DNA from: Streptomyces thermodiastaticus
Lineage (GTDB): Bacteria; Actinomycetota; Actinomycetes; Streptomycetales; Streptomycetaceae
Length of the DNA stretch: 64,000 nucleotides
Assembly (NCBI RefSeq): GCF_014656135.1
Contig: NZ_BNBV01000014.1
Span: forward strand, 62,001-126,000
Reading direction: 5' to 3'
The notes under the pieces are model-generated. The model made no database searches. It saw nothing but the letters and a program-made list of their open reading frames with translations, and had not been told where the DNA came from. Below, piece by piece: positions 55,501 through 64,000 of this stretch. The translations under genes were made by a program, and so were the position numbers. The number at the start of each line of letters is the position of its first letter. Positions within the stretch are counted from its first letter, which is position 1.

Positions 55501-55862
55501 TCGAACGGTCCGGAGCCGACCCGGTAGCGCAGGGTCATCGCGCTCGTCGTGATGGTGAGCCAGCCCCCGCTGGTGCGGGCCTTGTAGGGGGTCGGGGTGA
55601 AGTCGTCGCGGCCGATCGCGTTGAAGGTGGGGGCGTCGGTGAAGGCGCGGTCGCCCGCGTACTCGGTGCGGACGAGTGTCGGGGAGAGGATCTGGAAGCG
55701 GGCGTCACCGGAGGTGACGGTGGGTATGCGGGGGGGCTGACCGGCGCTGTGGGCCGATGCGGGCGGTGCGCCGGGCGACACGGCGGTGACGGCCATGCCC
55801 AGCGCGGCGGTGACCGACCACCGCCGCAGGAGCCGCCACCGTCTCCTTGTGCTGCGTCTCAC
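52578..55862 (-). CDS. Secreted GH31 glycosidase with two CBM35-like domains
   Basis: 1094 aa from GTG 55862, with GGAG 6 nt upstream. Signal peptide RRWSVTAALGMAVTAV through PPASAHS. The GH31 N-terminal beta domain is interrupted by two CBM35-like modules (starting LCEAEKLRLDG and SCEAEDGRITG), each with a VRYAN strand. The catalytic barrel has LLPPWAYGVWYSEY, the nucleophile Asp in DFWWLDWCCDS and the acid/base Asp in HFTGDTSSTWGTL. A C-terminal beta domain follows. It acts on alpha-glucosides or alpha-xylosides outside the cell. An ATG at 55922 would add 20 residues without signal-peptide character and is less likely. Confidence 0.93.
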   Translation of the reverse strand: MRRSTRRRWRLLRRWSVTAALGMAVTAVSPGAPPASAHSAGQPPRIPTVTSGDARFQILSPTLVRTEYAGDRAFTDAPTFNAIGRDDFTPTPYKARTSGGWLTITTSAMTLRYRVGSGPFDAHNLSVRLTAGDAPVTAAPWHRLVCSPGALCEAEKLRLDGVSAAADHTGHTGSGFAAGFTGTGSSVSADIDVTDAGAYDVAVRYANALGGDGKNETRTLTLTVDGAAPTTLTLPATGNWDTWKLATAHVRLGAGHHTLTLTRTASDTGNVNVDSLALVHPGDPYPSAATTAITGCLLGTSCEAEDGRITGTATSATDHTGYAGDGFVAELNRGSSVTTHLVGVPADGVYTLRVRYANGTGGDGLHQTRTASVSTGAATGTLTLPATENWDDWRTASVPVTLTAGENDVTLGCPEETSCHINLDTVSVTSAGSPAPQPHLALGGYRRGLDGVTGTGPAPVTTPGLLHKDGWYLLDDTPSALYDPATRQVTPRPAHGGEPYQDGYVFAYGHDYKQALADLAALTGPPALLPPWAYGVWYSEYIDRTAADYQNTILPAFRSEGVPLDVLVTDTDYKAVNKWSGWEIDRDRFPDPKGFFDWSAAQGLHNTLNVHPSILASDPQFPRAQATAKGKLTKGGCASGASVEDNCYTFDFGDPDQLKAYLDLHRTMDDQGNDFWWLDWCCDSSQSSLRGVTPDAWINQQYATMTGERLGRGFVLSRAYGSLQAGGYSGQQAVPTGPWADKRTTVHFTGDTSSTWGTLRLEVGYTPGESAATGMAAITHDIGGHNDTTGLPGSETWTDGGKTRTTYKLPDDLYARWVQFGTFQPIDRLHSNHSDRLPWQYGTEARASADRFLNLRESLVPYTYALAEEAHRTGVPIVRATYLEYPEEDQAYATAGSEYLYGPDVLVAPVTTPGTTATTTVWFPPGRWTDWFTGRTYQGGTTQEVTTGLDTMPVFVKDGGILPTRTHDVAAHGKAPLTDVTLTVATGASGSYRLYEDDGTGTGPGHSATTTVRHTRDGSRHTVTIDAAHGSFPGQVKDRRWTLSLLGTDHAPAEVSATGVRLTRADWHWDRATGTLTISLPRHTVHGPVTVTWR

Positions 55863-56112
55863 GAGCAACTCCGTTTCAGGTCTGCCGGCGCGGTCCGGTC
55901 CGGCTCGCGCCGGTGGGGACAAGACCTCGTTCAGCGTGGTGAGTTGAGCGTGAGCATCACATCACGTCGATGGCCACCGTGTACATGACCATGACAGCCG
56001 AAAGCGGGCCCCCTGGCAGCGGTGCCGTTCCGGCCATGGAAGCCCGGACCGCGGCCGGAACGCCCGACGCCCAGGAACCGCCGCCCGATGACGGCCGGGT
56101 GGCCACCGACCC

Positions 56113-56530
56113 GCGCAGGCCGCGTCGATGAGCGCGGCGGCGGTGCCGAGCGCCGGCCCGTCCAGGCGGTCGGCACCCGGGCCGGCCCGGGTCGCGGGGC
56201 CGTCGAAGACCAGGGCGAGCCGGCGGGCGAGAGGCTCCGGGTAAACGGCACCGGCGCGTTCCGCCTCGGCGCGGAAGAACGCCGGCGTATCGGCCTTGTG
56301 CCGCAGTGCCACGACGCCGGCCGGATGCCTCGGTGTCCTTCAGCTCCACCAGCGTCGACACACAGGGGCAGCCGCAGTACCCGGGGTCCTGGGCAACCTC
56401 CTCCAGCCGGAACACATACAGCATCCGGCTCGCGCGGCGAGTCGGGGGTGTCCGGCGGCGGAAGCAGGAACGCGCTCACCGCCTGCGCCCGGCGCTCCAG
56501 CGACGCGGCGATGATCGCGTCCTTGCTGTC
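56113..56530 (-). pseudogene. TetR-type regulator relic with several frameshifts
   Basis: Three frames carry consecutive pieces of one TetR C-terminal domain: DSKDAIIAASLERRAQAVSA then FLLPPPDTPDSPRE, next QDPGYCGCPCVSTLVELKDTE, and last ALRHKADTPAFFRAEAERAG through to ALIDAAC. At least two frame changes occur, and the helix-turn-helix is absent upstream. The piece resembles TetR regulators of the LmrA/YxaF-like C-terminal type. Confidence 0.7.
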
Positions 56531-56742
56531 GTGTCCGCGGCCGGCGCACTGACCGCCGCAGGTGCCGGCCGGTGCGCCTGTGGGGGCCGCGGGTTCATCC
56601 TGCGGCCCTCGCCGTCCCACACTCTGACGCACACGCCACCCCCTCACCCGTCCCCGCTACCCTCTTCGGGCGCGCGTTCGACACGGTCCACCGGACGGTG
56701 TGCGCGTCTTGAGCACCATCACGAGAACGAGGAGGCGGCACG

Positions 56743-58350
56743 GTGCCGCAGGGGCAGACAGCCGACCCGGAGATGATTCCGTCGGCACGGACACAGGAGC
56801 GCCGGCTCCGCCGCGACCTGGGCTTCTGGGGGCTGACGGCGATCGCCTTCTCCAACATCGTCGGCTCCGGATGGCTGTTCGCCGCGATGTACGCCGCTCA
56901 GACGGCCGGCCCGGCCTCGCTGCTGTCCTGGGTGGGCGCGGGACTGCTGTGCATGCTGGTGGCCCTGGTGATGATCGAGCTGGGTGCGTCCCGGCCGGAG
57001 GGCGGCGGCACGGTGCGCTGGCCGCTGTACGCCTCGGGACGCCTGGTCGGCACGATGATCGGCTGGTCGGTGCTGCTGTCGGTGGGCGGCACCGCGGCGG
57101 AGATCAGCGCGATCATGCAGTACGCCGCGCACTACCTGCCCGGCCTGTACCGGGACGGCTCGCTGACGATCAGCGGCCTGGGGGTGGCGGCGGCGCTGAG
57201 CATCGTGCTGACGGTGCTCAACTGGTTCGCGGTACGGCTGTTCGCACGGCTGAACAACCTGCTGACCGTGTTCAAGATCGCGGTGCCCCTGCTCACGGTG
57301 GTGGCGCTGCTGGCGTCCGGGTGGGACAGCAGCCGGCTGACCGACCACGGCGGGTTCGCCCCCTACGGATACGCCGCCTGCCTGTCGGCGCTGGCCGGCG
57401 GCGGCATCGTGTACTCGGTGAACGGGTTCCAGGCGCCGCTGGACTTCTCCGGCGAGACCAGGAACCCGCGGCGCACCGTGCCCGCCTCGGTGCTGGCCGG
57501 GATCGGTCTGGCCGTGGTGATGTACCTGGCGCTGCAGCTGGCGTTCCTGTTCGCGGTGCCCGACAGCGCGCTGACGCACGGCTGGCAGGGCGTGAACTTC
57601 GACTCGCCGTTCGGGCAGCTGGCCCTGGTGCTCAACCTGCACTGGCTGTCGACGCTGCTGTACGCGGACGCCGTCGTCTCGCCGGGCGGCTCGGCCTACG
57701 TCGGGGTCGCGCTGGACGCCCGGCACACGTACGCGCTGGCGAAGAACGGCACGCTGCCGCGCTGGTTCATGGCAGTGGAGCAGCGCTCGGGCATACCGCG
57801 CCGGGCCCTGGTGCTGAACCTCGCGGTGATCCTGGTGTTCCTGCTGCCCTTCGGCGGCTGGCAGGACATCGTGAGCGTCATGGGGGACATGTATCTGCTC
57901 ACCTACGCGGCCTGCGCGGTCGCGGCCGCGGTGTTCCTGACGGCTCCGGGCGGCCGCACCGCCGGGTGGGTGCCCGGCCTGCGCTGGACAGCTCCCGTGG
58001 CGTTCGTGGTGTCCGCCGAGTTCGTGTACTGGTCGGGATGGCACGACCTGCGGCTGGCGCTGCCGCTGGTGCTGGCGGGCCTGCTGGTGTTCCTCGCCAT
58101 GCACCGCGGCACCGGGACGGGCCGGCCGCTCACCGCGGAACTGGCGACGGGCACGTGGCTGGTGGTGTTCCTCGCGGTGCTCACGCTGCTGTCCTGGCTC
58201 GGCTCGTTCGGCGGCTCGGGACGCCTCCCGGCGCCCTGGGACTCCCTGACGGTGGCGGTCTTCGGGATCGCGGTCTTCTTCTGGGCGGTGCGCTCGGGCG
58301 TCCGCGTCCAGGCGGTGAGGGCGCACACGGACAGCCCCGCCCAGGGATGA
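56743..58350 (+). CDS. APC family amino acid permease
   Basis: 535 aa with about 12-14 helices. APC signatures include LTAIAFSNIVGSGWLFAAMY in helix 1 (the G-S-G substrate motif), a long GLYRDGSLTISGLGV loop, GGGIVYSVNGFQAPLDFSGE in helix 6 and LYADAVVSPGGSAYVGVALD in helix 8. Such transporters are proton- or substrate-coupled amino acid carriers. GTG 56743 has GAGGAGG 7 nt upstream. Monocistronic. Confidence 0.92.
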   Translation: MPQGQTADPEMIPSARTQERRLRRDLGFWGLTAIAFSNIVGSGWLFAAMYAAQTAGPASLLSWVGAGLLCMLVALVMIELGASRPEGGGTVRWPLYASGRLVGTMIGWSVLLSVGGTAAEISAIMQYAAHYLPGLYRDGSLTISGLGVAAALSIVLTVLNWFAVRLFARLNNLLTVFKIAVPLLTVVALLASGWDSSRLTDHGGFAPYGYAACLSALAGGGIVYSVNGFQAPLDFSGETRNPRRTVPASVLAGIGLAVVMYLALQLAFLFAVPDSALTHGWQGVNFDSPFGQLALVLNLHWLSTLLYADAVVSPGGSAYVGVALDARHTYALAKNGTLPRWFMAVEQRSGIPRRALVLNLAVILVFLLPFGGWQDIVSVMGDMYLLTYAACAVAAAVFLTAPGGRTAGWVPGLRWTAPVAFVVSAEFVYWSGWHDLRLALPLVLAGLLVFLAMHRGTGTGRPLTAELATGTWLVVFLAVLTLLSWLGSFGGSGRLPAPWDSLTVAVFGIAVFFWAVRSGVRVQAVRAHTDSPAQG

Positions 58351-58542
58351 GGTCCGCTCCGGGTTGCGCACACGCGGCAGAGGACGTGTGCGCGGTCCGG
58401 CTGCGTTTCCGCACGCTGCACGCTGACGGCGCATCAGCCGCGCCGGTTCGGACGTGAGGACCGTCGCCGGGACGAGCTGAGTAGGTGTCAGCCCGCACCC
58501 TGTCGAACCAAAGCGCCTTCAGGTTTCCACGAAGCGCCCGCA

Positions 58543-58559
58543 TCTGACCTCCCATCAGC
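58543..58559 (+). promoter_or_regulatory. Upstream box of secreted-protein paralogue 3 (diverged)
   Basis: TCTGACCTCCCATCAGC matches the boxes at 21431 and 43745 with a few changes and lies 74 nt before the -35. Confidence 0.4.
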
Positions 58560-58632
58560 CGGTACGGGGGCGCCGAACGGCGCCGGGTGCCCCGATCGGC
58601 CCGCCGGGGCAGCCCTTCCAGATCCGCCCGAC

Positions 58633-58661
58633 ATGACAGGTATGAGGGGGCTGAGTACGTT
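58633..58661 (+). promoter_or_regulatory. Promoter of secreted-protein paralogue 3
   Basis: ATGACA, 17-nt spacer, TACGTT, followed by CGGTCACACGCCGGC, as in the other two paralogues. Confidence 0.65.
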
Positions 58662-58724
58662 CGGTCACACGCCGGCCGTCACCGCCGGCGCCGCACCGAC
58701 TCCGGGACCAGGTAAGGCAGTGCC

Positions 58725-59294
58725 ATGTTCACGAACCGTTCCTATGTGTTCAACACGAGCGTCGCGACGGCGGCGGCCCTGACCGCGGCCGGCATCACCT
58801 ACGCCACGACCACCCCCGCCCACGACGCCCGGATGACCCCGGCCGCCGTCCGCCAGGCTCCCGCGCAGGCACCCCAGGGCAAAGACTCCGGCTCGAGGAA
58901 CAGCTCCGGCGAGGACGGCGGCCGGGACGGCGAAGGCGACGGCCACGGCGGCGGGGACGGCCGGCGGGACCGGCACGACGACCACGACGAGGGCTGGATC
59001 CACATCAACGAGCGGTCCTACTACGCCCACCCCGCCGGCTGCATCACCGTGATCAGCGGTCTGGGGGCCACGAGCCTGAACATCACCAACGACAGCCGCC
59101 GCACCGTCGAGATCTACCGCGGCGTGACCTGCGACGGCGGCGCCCCGATCGCCACCGTCGGCCCCCGCAGCTCCACCCACGGCATCGTCCCCGGGCCCGT
59201 CGACGGCATCTACGTGAAGGACGGCATCGCGGGCAGCTTCCGCGTCGTCGACGACGAGTACCACGACGCCGCGGATCACGACGACGACCTCTGA
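58725..59294 (+). CDS. Small secreted protein, Asp/His-rich linker (paralogue 3 of 3)
   Basis: 189 aa. A more diverged member. Signal peptide VFNTSVATAAALTAAGITYA, a linker rich in Asp, Gly, Arg and His, then GWIHINERSYYAHPAGC and LNITNDSRRTVEIYRGVTCD with the same two cysteines. The C-terminus ends in a run of acidic and His residues. ATG 58725; AGGTAAGG upstream. Function unknown. Shared regulatory flanks show it belongs to the same family expansion. Confidence 0.85.
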   Translation: MFTNRSYVFNTSVATAAALTAAGITYATTTPAHDARMTPAAVRQAPAQAPQGKDSGSRNSSGEDGGRDGEGDGHGGGDGRRDRHDDHDEGWIHINERSYYAHPAGCITVISGLGATSLNITNDSRRTVEIYRGVTCDGGAPIATVGPRSSTHGIVPGPVDGIYVKDGIAGSFRVVDDEYHDAADHDDDL

Positions 59295-59341
59295 CCACCA
59301 CGCACCGCACCCACCGCGCCGACCGCGCACCCCGTGGAGAC

Positions 59342-59372
59342 GGCCCCGGCCCGCCGTAATCCGGCCGGCGCC
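59342..59372 (+). terminator. Diverged terminator of secreted-protein paralogue 3
   Basis: GGCCCCGGCCCG-CCGTAAT-CCGGCCGGCGCC pairs with two C-C mismatches. The CCGTAAT loop is kept although the stem has decayed. Confidence 0.6.
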
Positions 59373-59546
59373 CTATCCCGTTCGTGCGCACCCGGCAACG
59401 TCTCCGCCAACCTTGGGCCCGGCGGACGTCGCGGCCGCCCGCGGCCGCTCCGGAACTGCGGCCGCCCTCGGCGCTTTCCTCGCGCGGCCGAAGACACCGG
59501 CCCGCAGCGACAGGCTGCGGGCACTGCGGTGACTTACTGTATGCGC

Positions 59547-60281
59547 ATGATCACAAAGAGATACCAGGCCGCCGGGTGGCGCAGCCGTCCGTCGGTCTCC
59601 CGAGCCCTCGGCGTGGTGTGCGCCGTGGCCGCGGCGGGCCTGCTCACCGGCTGCGGCGGAAACGACACGGGCGACTCCGCCACGGCGTCCCCCTCGGCCG
59701 AGCCCCTGCAGGCGCAGGCGACCTCCCCGTCGCCGACCGACGCCTCGCCCGCCTCCCCCACGGCCGCCTCGCCCTCGCCGAGCGACAGCCGGCTCACCGA
59801 GGACCAGGCCGAGCGCAAGGCGATCGTGCCCAAGGTCAAGATCGGCTGGGACAAGGCCCTGGACACCGCCGTGCGGAAGGTGCCCGACGCCAAGCCGGTC
59901 TCGGTCGAACTGGACGGGCCGGCCGACAAGCCCGCCTGGAAGGCCGAGGTGGCGACCGCCGACGGCACCGCTCACACCGTCCGGGTCGACGCGGTCACCG
60001 GCACGGCCGACCAGGCCCGCACCGACAGCGACCAGGACCCCGACGACAAGCGGGAGCTGGCCGACCTGTTGAAGAAGGCCACCGTCACCCCGCAGCAGGC
60101 GGTGCGGACCGCCACCGACAAGACCAAGGGCACCGTCACCTCCGTCGGATTGGGCGACACCGACCAGGGCGCACCCAAGTGGTCCGTCGACGTGGTCACG
60201 ACCGACAACTGGAACAAGACCACGTACGACATCGACGCCGCGAACCGCAAGATCCTCCGGGAACACATGGACCGGGACTGA
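59547..60281 (+). CDS. PepSY-domain lipoprotein
   Basis: 244 aa from ATG 59547. Lipoprotein signal with lipobox LLTGC (Cys at about residue 34), a Ser/Pro/Thr/Ala-rich spacer, then two PepSY-like units: KVKIGWDKALDTAVRKVPDA through DAVTGTADQART, and VTPQQAVRTATDKTKGTVTS through YDIDAANRKILREH. PepSY domains are found on secreted or membrane proteins that may inhibit peptidases or sense the envelope. TACTGT at 59535-59540 is 6 nt before this ATG, so the transcript is probably leaderless; the ATG at 59541 is too close to the -10. Confidence 0.88.
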   Translation: MITKRYQAAGWRSRPSVSRALGVVCAVAAAGLLTGCGGNDTGDSATASPSAEPLQAQATSPSPTDASPASPTAASPSPSDSRLTEDQAERKAIVPKVKIGWDKALDTAVRKVPDAKPVSVELDGPADKPAWKAEVATADGTAHTVRVDAVTGTADQARTDSDQDPDDKRELADLLKKATVTPQQAVRTATDKTKGTVTSVGLGDTDQGAPKWSVDVVTTDNWNKTTYDIDAANRKILREHMDRD

Positions 60282-60364
60282 GGACCGAGGACCGGGACGA
60301 GTCCGGCCGGTCCTACGTCCTTCGCCCGTTACGTCGCTGGGGCAGCCTCACTACCGTGCCCGTC

Positions 60365-61375
60365 ATGGATACGACAGGCACACTCGACGAGGCGCTCCAG
60401 CGACTCCACCGCTGCGGACCCGAGCGGCTCGGCCGGCTGAGCAACCACGCGCCGATGGCCGTGGAAGCCCTCGTCACCCACGGGCACGCACGCTCCGTGC
60501 ACCGCTGGATCGACCACTACGCCCGCAGACTGGAGGAGTTCCCGTCCGGCACGCGGCCGGTCACGGCCGCCGACTGGCGTGAGGCGCTGGGGGATCCGCG
60601 CCGGGTGGCGGACTGGATCGCCTTCTTCGCGCACGAGGTCGCCGAGCGTCCCTGGACCGAGCTGCTCGCGCAGTGGTGGCCCCGGCTGCTGCCCGGACTG
60701 TACGGCGGGTCGACGCATCCGGTGATCCGGGTGGGTCACGCCGTGCGCACCCTGCTGGCCGGGGAGACGACCGGTCCGCGCCTGGCCGAGCTGGCCCATG
60801 GCCTGGGCTACTGGGCCGCCCGGCACCGGCCCGTCACGGGTGTCACCGGTGTGCCCGGCGCGGACAGTGCCGCCGCCGCGCTGGACGCGGTGGAGCCCGT
60901 CGCCGAGCGGCAGGGCCCCTTCCCCTCCCGGCTGGAGCGCGTCCGGCGTCTGCCGGTGTGGGCGGCGTCGGTCGCCGATCCCGACGAGGCCCGGCGCCGC
61001 CTGGCCGAACTGGTGCGGGCTGCCACCCATCGCTACGCCACCCACGGCCACGGCGAGGAGACCATGCTGGTCCACGCGGCCACCGCGCCCAACGCCGTGC
61101 TGCGCACCCTGCCCGCGCTCCCCCGGACCCTGTGGGTGCCGAGCCTGCGGGCGGCGTGGACGGCGTCCGCCGCGGTGACCGCGATGTACGCGCCCGACGC
61201 CCCGGTCGCCTACCGCGCACCGGCCGGCCTGTCCGCCGACGAGGTCTTCGAACGGGCCCTGCGCCACGGCGACGAGCACGTCCTCAAGTTCACCGACACC
61301 GCCCTCGACGTCGGTGACGCGCAGGCGCTGGCGGCGGCACTGCGCTGCATGGAACTGAGCGAGCCGCTGACCTGA
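60365..61375 (+). CDS. Questin oxidase-like (DUF4243) protein
   Basis: 336 aa, all-helical, no signal peptide. Family features: LGRLSNHAPMAVEALVTHGH near the N-terminus, WWPRLLPGLYGGSTHPVIRVGHAVRTLL in the middle, and HRYATHGHGEETMLVHAATAPNAV near the C-terminus. Questin oxidases open anthraquinone rings in fungal geodin biosynthesis; bacterial relatives have unknown substrates. TACCGT at 60349-60354 is 10 nt before the ATG, consistent with leaderless or very short-leader transcription. Monocistronic. Confidence 0.88.
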   Translation: MDTTGTLDEALQRLHRCGPERLGRLSNHAPMAVEALVTHGHARSVHRWIDHYARRLEEFPSGTRPVTAADWREALGDPRRVADWIAFFAHEVAERPWTELLAQWWPRLLPGLYGGSTHPVIRVGHAVRTLLAGETTGPRLAELAHGLGYWAARHRPVTGVTGVPGADSAAAALDAVEPVAERQGPFPSRLERVRRLPVWAASVADPDEARRRLAELVRAATHRYATHGHGEETMLVHAATAPNAVLRTLPALPRTLWVPSLRAAWTASAAVTAMYAPDAPVAYRAPAGLSADEVFERALRHGDEHVLKFTDTALDVGDAQALAAALRCMELSEPLT

Positions 61376-61418
61376 GCCGTCCGGTCCCGGGCACCTTCCC
61401 CGGGCCCGGACGGCTTTC
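61375..61418. terminator. Bidirectional terminator between convergent genes
   Basis: AGCCGTCCGG and CCGGACGGCT enclose a second CCCGGG pair; T-rich sequence follows on the plus strand and the last base of the questin gene's stop codon is in the stem. Confidence 0.75.
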
Positions 61419-61430
61419 CGCGGCTGTCGG

Positions 61431-64000
<2,570 letters not shown>

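Noticed and set aside
51882-55988. Long plus-strand open frame opposite the GH31 gene
   Set aside because: The minus strand encodes a complete GH31 enzyme; the plus-strand translation is compositionally biased and lacks any motif.

Overview
The window is about 72% G+C with long open frames on both strands and strong third-position GC. GTG and TTG starts are common, several mRNAs look leaderless (a -10 hexamer 6-10 nt before the start codon), and secreted glycosidases, DUF574 methyltransferases and SpoIIE-type phosphatases are present. All of this fits a Streptomyces chromosome, probably outside the conserved core. I see no rRNA, tRNA, CRISPR array, insertion sequence or prophage.

Layout. 1-2.7 kb: a fluoride-channel cluster (two CrcB/FluC subunits around a DUF190 protein), then a DoxX membrane protein and an ABM-fold monooxygenase. 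3.1-12.4 kb: a secreted GH92 alpha-mannosidase under a LacI-type operator, a DUF574 methyltransferase, a gene pair matching the two halves of the plant antiviral protein Tm-1, a membrane-anchored ThiF/E1-like enzyme with a small partner, a VOC protein and a decayed PLP-enzyme gene. 12.4-21.2 kb: an ECF41-like sigma factor with its oxidoreductase, a divergent TetR/MFS efflux pair with matched operators, and a TetR/PAS-GAF-SpoIIE-HATPase signalling pair. 21.6-26.6 kb: a small secreted protein, a twice-frameshifted HAD phosphatase gene, a large membrane protein with a periplasmic-binding-like module, and msrA with a SigR-type promoter.

27.5-41.0 kb is the most unusual part. A five-gene block encodes a GrpE-like protein, a lid-less Hsp70, an fn3-repeat protein, a zinc-ribbon GTPase (DO-GTPase2 type), a GAP1-type GTPase-associated protein and a membrane-bound pseudo-GTPase that looks like a paralogue of the GTPase (six genes counting GrpE). 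It is flanked by two proteins carrying a RHIM-like/bacterial amyloid-signalling motif: a 134-aa protein on the left and a membrane NACHT NTPase on the right. I read the whole as a candidate chaperone- and GTPase-controlled conflict or immune system.

41.2-64 kb: a MarR/MFS pair, a second copy of the small secreted protein, another MFS exporter, and a polysaccharide-degradation region. That region holds a GH64 beta-1,3-glucanase, a RICIN-DPBB protein, a RICIN-GH19 chitinase, and a partly decayed tandem duplicate of the same block ending in a lectin-less GH19 chitinase. It is followed by GNAT, GH31 with CBM35-like inserts, a TetR relic, an APC permease, a third copy of the secreted protein, a PepSY lipoprotein, a questin oxidase-like protein and a GH2 beta-galactosidase cut by the window end. 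The three secreted paralogues share promoter and terminator sequences as well as protein sequence.
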